Below, one piece after another: positions 61,273 to 64,000 of a stretch of 64,000 nucleotides of DNA. Within the stretch, counting starts at the first letter, position 1, and each line of letters opens with the position of its first letter. Below the pieces are notes generated by a model. The model made no database searches and was not told the DNA's origin. It saw nothing but the letters and a program-made list of their open reading frames with translations. Location: positions 496,001 through 560,000 of the forward strand of contig NZ_JQNR01000004.1 in NCBI RefSeq assembly GCF_000745345.1, in the 5' to 3' direction. The position numbers were made by a program, and so were the translations under genes. Source of the DNA: Actinacidiphila yeochonensis CN732 (GTDB taxonomy: Bacteria > Actinomycetota > Actinomycetes > Streptomycetales > Streptomycetaceae).

Positions 61273-62252
61273 CCGATCGGCTCACCAGGGTGTCCGACGT
61301 GGTCGGAGTGCCGGTGCCGGCCCTCATCCGGCCGCGCCGGCTCACCCCGGGCGACCGCGTCTCCGTGGTCGCCCCCAGCGGTCCGGTCCCCGCCGAACGG
61401 CTGGAGGCCGGTCTGGAACTGCTGCGGAGCTGGGAGCTGGAACCGGTCGTCGCTCCGCACGTCCTGGACGGCCACCCCTCCGGCTACCTCGCCGGGGCCG
61501 ACCGGGCCAGGGCCGACGACCTCCAGGACGCCTGGTGCGACCCGACCACCGCCGCGGTCCTGTGCGCCCGCGGCGGCTACGGGGTGCAGCGGATGGTCGA
61601 CCTGCTGGACTGGGACGAGATGCGCGCCGCGGCCCCCAAGGCGTTCATCGGCTACAGCGACATCACCGCCCTCCACGAGGCGTTCGCCACGAGGCTGGGG
61701 CTGGCGACGCTGCACGGGCCGATGGCCGCCACCGAGACCTTCCTCAAGGACGGTCCCACCCAGGAGGGCCTGCGCACGGCGCTGTTCGAGCCGGAGAAGG
61801 CCCTCGTGCTCGGCCCGGCCGGCGCCCGCACCCTGGTGCCCGGGCGGGCCGAGGGGGTCACCCTCGGCGGCTGCGTCAGCCTGCTTGCCGCCGACCTCGG
61901 CACCCCCTACGGCCGCCCCTCGGCCGCCGGGGGCATCCTCGCCATCGAGGACGTCGGCGAGGAGGTCTACCGGCTGGACCGCATCCTCACCCAGCTGCTC
62001 CGCTCCGGCTGGCTGGACGGGGTGTGCGGCATCGTCCTGGGCTCCTGGCAGGACTGCGGCCCCTACGAGAACGTACGGGCGCTCTTCCTGGACCTGCTCG
62101 GGCCGCTCGGGGTGCCCGTCGTCGAGGAGTTCGGCTTCGGCCACTGCCCCTCCACGATCACCCTGCCGTTCGGCGTCCCGGCCGTCCTGGACGCGCCCGC
62201 CGACCCGCAGGCCGCGCCGACCCTCACCTTCGGCGTCCCCGCGCTGGTTTGA
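61269..62252 (+). CDS. S66 family LD-carboxypeptidase-like peptidase
   Basis: 327 residues, ATG overlapping the S9 stop by 4 bp. S66 landmarks: VVAPSGPV at the N-terminus, CARGGYGVQRMVDLLDW, FIGYSDITALH with the nucleophile S130, AIEDVGEEVYRLDR with the catalytic Glu, and EFGFGHCPSTITLPFG with the catalytic His. The family removes the terminal D-Ala from murein tetrapeptides or hydrolyses related amides. It lacks a signal peptide, so it would act on imported muropeptides. Last gene of the operon before a strong hairpin. Confidence 0.94.
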   Translation: MTDRLTRVSDVVGVPVPALIRPRRLTPGDRVSVVAPSGPVPAERLEAGLELLRSWELEPVVAPHVLDGHPSGYLAGADRARADDLQDAWCDPTTAAVLCARGGYGVQRMVDLLDWDEMRAAAPKAFIGYSDITALHEAFATRLGLATLHGPMAATETFLKDGPTQEGLRTALFEPEKALVLGPAGARTLVPGRAEGVTLGGCVSLLAADLGTPYGRPSAAGGILAIEDVGEEVYRLDRILTQLLRSGWLDGVCGIVLGSWQDCGPYENVRALFLDLLGPLGVPVVEEFGFGHCPSTITLPFGVPAVLDAPADPQAAPTLTFGVPALV

Positions 62253-62278
62253 ACCGGCTCCGGCTCCGAGCCGTACGT

Positions 62279-62316
62279 CCGTGCCCGGCCGGGCGGGCCG
62301 GTCCGGGTGGGCACGG
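62279..62316. terminator. Hairpin after the peptidase operon (proximal)
   Basis: CCGTGCCC (62279-62286) and GGGCACGG (62309-62316) form an 8-bp stem with GC-rich inner pairing, 26 bp after the S66 stop. Confidence 0.45.
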
Positions 62317-62332
62317 CCGGTCTGCCCGGCGA

Positions 62333-62367
62333 CCGCTCCGGCGACGTTCCAGCCGTCGCCGGAGCGG
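62333..62367. terminator. Strong terminator of the peptidase operon (distal)
   Basis: CCGCTCCGGCGACG (62333-62346) pairs perfectly with CGTCGCCGGAGCGG (62354-62367), a 14-bp stem with a 7-base loop. The rest of the gap to 63006 shows no gene apart from the elements below. Confidence 0.75.
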
Positions 62368-62488
62368 GTTCGGAGCGGGGCCGGGACGGGTCCCGTGCGG
62401 TCCTGGATGGACCCGGGGCTGGGGAGGCGGGAGAGCCGGCCCCCGGGCCTCCGCGCGCGCCGTCGAGTCCCGTCGACGCTACGGAACG

Positions 62489-62501
62489 TGACGAATTGTC
62501 A
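62489..62501. promoter_or_regulatory. Small inverted repeat TGAC-N5-GTCA
   Basis: TGAC-GAATT-GTCA in the gap before the M14-like gene, in an AT-enriched patch followed by ATATGC. Possible operator or promoter part. Confidence 0.3.
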
Positions 62502-62912
62502 TATGCTTCCGGCCCATCCGCCGGGTCCCCCGTGAGAACCGCGACGGCCCGCGGGGGCAACCGGTTTCTGCGGGAGCCCGGTCCCCGCGGGGGTGCCGAC
62601 CGGGCCGAGGGGGAGGCGGATCGGGTCGCACGCGGCGCCGCGCCATGCCGGGTGTGTCCGCCCCGCTGACTCCGGATGCGCTCCCGGGACCGCTGCGTCC
62701 ACGGCGTGCTGCGTAGCGGCCCTGCGGCGCCTGACGTCCACGCACCGCCGGTGTCCTCCGTAGCCGGTCCGGTCGGCTCCACGGCCGGACCGCCGCCGAC
62801 CTGCCCCGACGCGGCCGGCGTCCGGGCCGCCCGGCCGGTTCCCTTCCGGCGGGGGCCGGCGCGGACGTTTCGACTCGGCTCCGAGCGGTTCGGCGAGGCG
62901 TCGGTAGCACCG

Positions 62913-62943
62913 TTGACACCTCAGCGGCGCCATGACCTACTAA
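62913..62943 (+). promoter_or_regulatory. Possible promoter of the M14-like gene
   Basis: TTGACA (62913-62918) and TACTAA (62938-62943) separated by 19 bases, 63 bp before the GTG at 63007. The -35 is perfect; the -10 and spacing are weak. Confidence 0.4.
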
Positions 62944-63006
62944 CGGAACCGACTCGCAGGTCGCGTCGGGCTGGCGCGGGCGGGGGCCCGCAGCAGGGGG
63001 ACTGCT

Positions 63007-64000
63007 GTGACGACCGAGCGATATCCGTCGACACGTGATGTTACTGAGAGTGCACGATTTCTGACGCTGAGATATGCGGGAATCTGCCGCCTGGAGGAGG
63101 TGGGCAGATCCCGGGCGGGCCGGCCGCTGCTGATGCTGAGCGTGGGCCAGGGGGAGCGCAGCGTCCTCGTCGTGGCGGGGCCGCACGCCAACGAGGCCGC
63201 GGTGGGCGGCGCCACGGCGCTGCACCTGGCCGAGCGGATCGCCGCCGACCGTGAGCTGGGCGTCGACGACGGCACCGCCTGGCACTTCCTGCTCTGTATC
63301 GACCCGGACGGCGCCGCCCTCAACGAGTCGTGGCTGTCGGGCCCCTACACGCTGCGCGGGCACTACGAGCACTTCTTCCGCCCGTGCGCCGCCGAGCAGC
63401 CCGAGTGGCTGCCCCGGGACGGCGCGCTGCGGGCCGCGCTGCCCGAGACCCGCGCGCTGGTGGGGGTGCTGGACCGGCTGCGGCCGGTGCTCCAGTGCTC
63501 CCTGCACTCCATCGACGTCGGCGGCAGCTTCGTCCAGCTCACCCGGGACGTGCCCGGAGTGCCGGAACGCATCGGCAAGTCCGCGGCGGAACTCGACATC
63601 CCGCTGGAGAGCGGCTCCTCCGACGCCTTCCAGTGGCCCAGCCCCGGGCCGGGCGTCTACGTGATGCCGGACAGCGACCGGGCCGTCGGCGACGGAGCCC
63701 ACTCCACCTGGGCGCACGCCGAACGCTACGACGGGGTGACCGCCGTGGTCGAGGTGCCCATGTGGGCCTGCGACCGGTCCGCCGACACCACCCCGCACCC
63801 CGATCCGGACCGCGCCCTGCGGCTGGCGGGAGCCGCGCTGCGCCGGGACCTCCCGACCGTGGCGCGGGTGATGGCCCGCGTCGACCCCGAGCTGATCGGC
63901 GCCGACACGCCGATGCTGCGCACGGTCCGCGAACTGGTGGGCATCGGTCCGCAGCTGAGCGCCGAGTGGGACCCGGCGGTGCGCCCGCCGGACGCCGACC
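63007..64000 (+). CDS. M14/AstE-like zinc carboxypeptidase, 3' end beyond the window
   Basis: At least 331 residues, open to the right edge. GTG at 63007 follows AGGGGG. Zinc-site signatures of the M14/succinylglutamate desuccinylase superfamily are seen: VVAGPHANEAAVGG (H-x-x-E) and, later, LQCSLHSIDVGG with the third His. WHFLLCIDPDGAALNESWL is a conserved substrate-pocket block. It probably removes a C-terminal residue or acyl group. It has its own promoter region and follows the peptidase operon, which suggests a related job (inference). Confidence 0.85.
   Translation, partial: MTTERYPSTRDVTESARFLTLRYAGICRLEEVGRSRAGRPLLMLSVGQGERSVLVVAGPHANEAAVGGATALHLAERIAADRELGVDDGTAWHFLLCIDPDGAALNESWLSGPYTLRGHYEHFFRPCAAEQPEWLPRDGALRAALPETRALVGVLDRLRPVLQCSLHSIDVGGSFVQLTRDVPGVPERIGKSAAELDIPLESGSSDAFQWPSPGPGVYVMPDSDRAVGDGAHSTWAHAERYDGVTAVVEVPMWACDRSADTTPHPDPDRALRLAGAALRRDLPTVARVMARVDPELIGADTPMLRTVRELVGIGPQLSAEWDPAVRPPDAD

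Noticed and set aside
1..64000. Long open frames antisense to nearly every gene
   Set aside because: High-GC actinobacterial genes open antisense frames by codon bias. These give Arg/Pro/Gly-rich translations without domains or ribosome sites.
1..64000. Biosynthetic gene cluster, phage or mobile element
   Set aside because: No synthase, integrase, transposase or att-like duplication is visible. The ccr operon alone does not make a polyketide cluster.

Overview
The window is high-GC actinobacterial DNA, most likely from a Streptomyces or close relative. Support for this: GC-rich third codon positions, frequent GTG/TTG starts, many 4-bp stop/start overlaps, Streptomyces-type families (DUF6479, DUF5937-ArsR, DUF6924), and a block running pssA-psd-acyl-CoA dehydrogenase-MaoC-mutase-ccr that matches the ethylmalonyl-CoA pathway neighbourhood I know from Streptomyces coelicolor. 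I see no rRNA, tRNA, CRISPR array, transposase or prophage gene. It reads as ordinary chromosome with several small regulatory and catabolic modules.

Layout. 1-4806: start of a phosphotransferase-like gene cut by the left edge, a divergent TetR/oxidoreductase pair around a palindrome, a tiny secreted protein made of seven nonapeptide repeats, a DUF6924-GNAT fusion, and two lipoproteins resembling the two soluble domains of DsbD. 4973-11106: a translationally coupled myo-inositol operon read leftwards (iolG-like, iolE, iolC, iolB, iolD). 12125-17866: ROK sugar kinase with a membrane partner, a PcaD-PcaC-type fusion, a TfoX C-terminal-domain protein, exonuclease III and an MBL hydrolase. 18035-25400: a transketolase and a MocR regulator, each broken by an apparent one-base deletion, then YczE, a secreted SGNH hydrolase and a ZIP metal transporter. 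25441-29193: unknown membrane protein and a MarR-MFS-isochorismatase module with a 30-bp perfect palindrome. 29383-34862: hypothetical proteins, inositol-monophosphatase-like enzyme, FAD oxidoreductase, NUDIX hydrolase and glycerate kinase.

35380-48558 holds phosphatidylserine synthase and decarboxylase, then four ethylmalonyl-CoA pathway enzymes (methylsuccinyl-CoA dehydrogenase, mesaconyl-CoA hydratase, ethylmalonyl-CoA mutase, crotonyl-CoA carboxylase/reductase), an MFS/ArsR divergent pair around a 31-bp palindrome, a TetR regulator and a tandem-fused 3-hydroxyacyl-CoA dehydrogenase. No beta-methylmalyl-CoA lyase gene sits in the block. 48979-56339: GNAT, a radical SAM protein and an SRPBCC protein divergent across an SOS-box-like site, an MFS exporter fused to three carboxypeptidase-regulatory repeats, and a large membrane protein.

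57046-62252 is a tight operon of four peptidases (M55 D-aminopeptidase type, M20, S9, S66 LD-carboxypeptidase type) preceded by a near-match to the DasR operator. This suggests a murein-peptide or D-amino-acid-peptide catabolic unit. An M14-like metallopeptidase runs off the right edge. The two observations I rate most worth follow-up are this peptidase operon and the secreted nonapeptide-repeat protein at 2211-2495.
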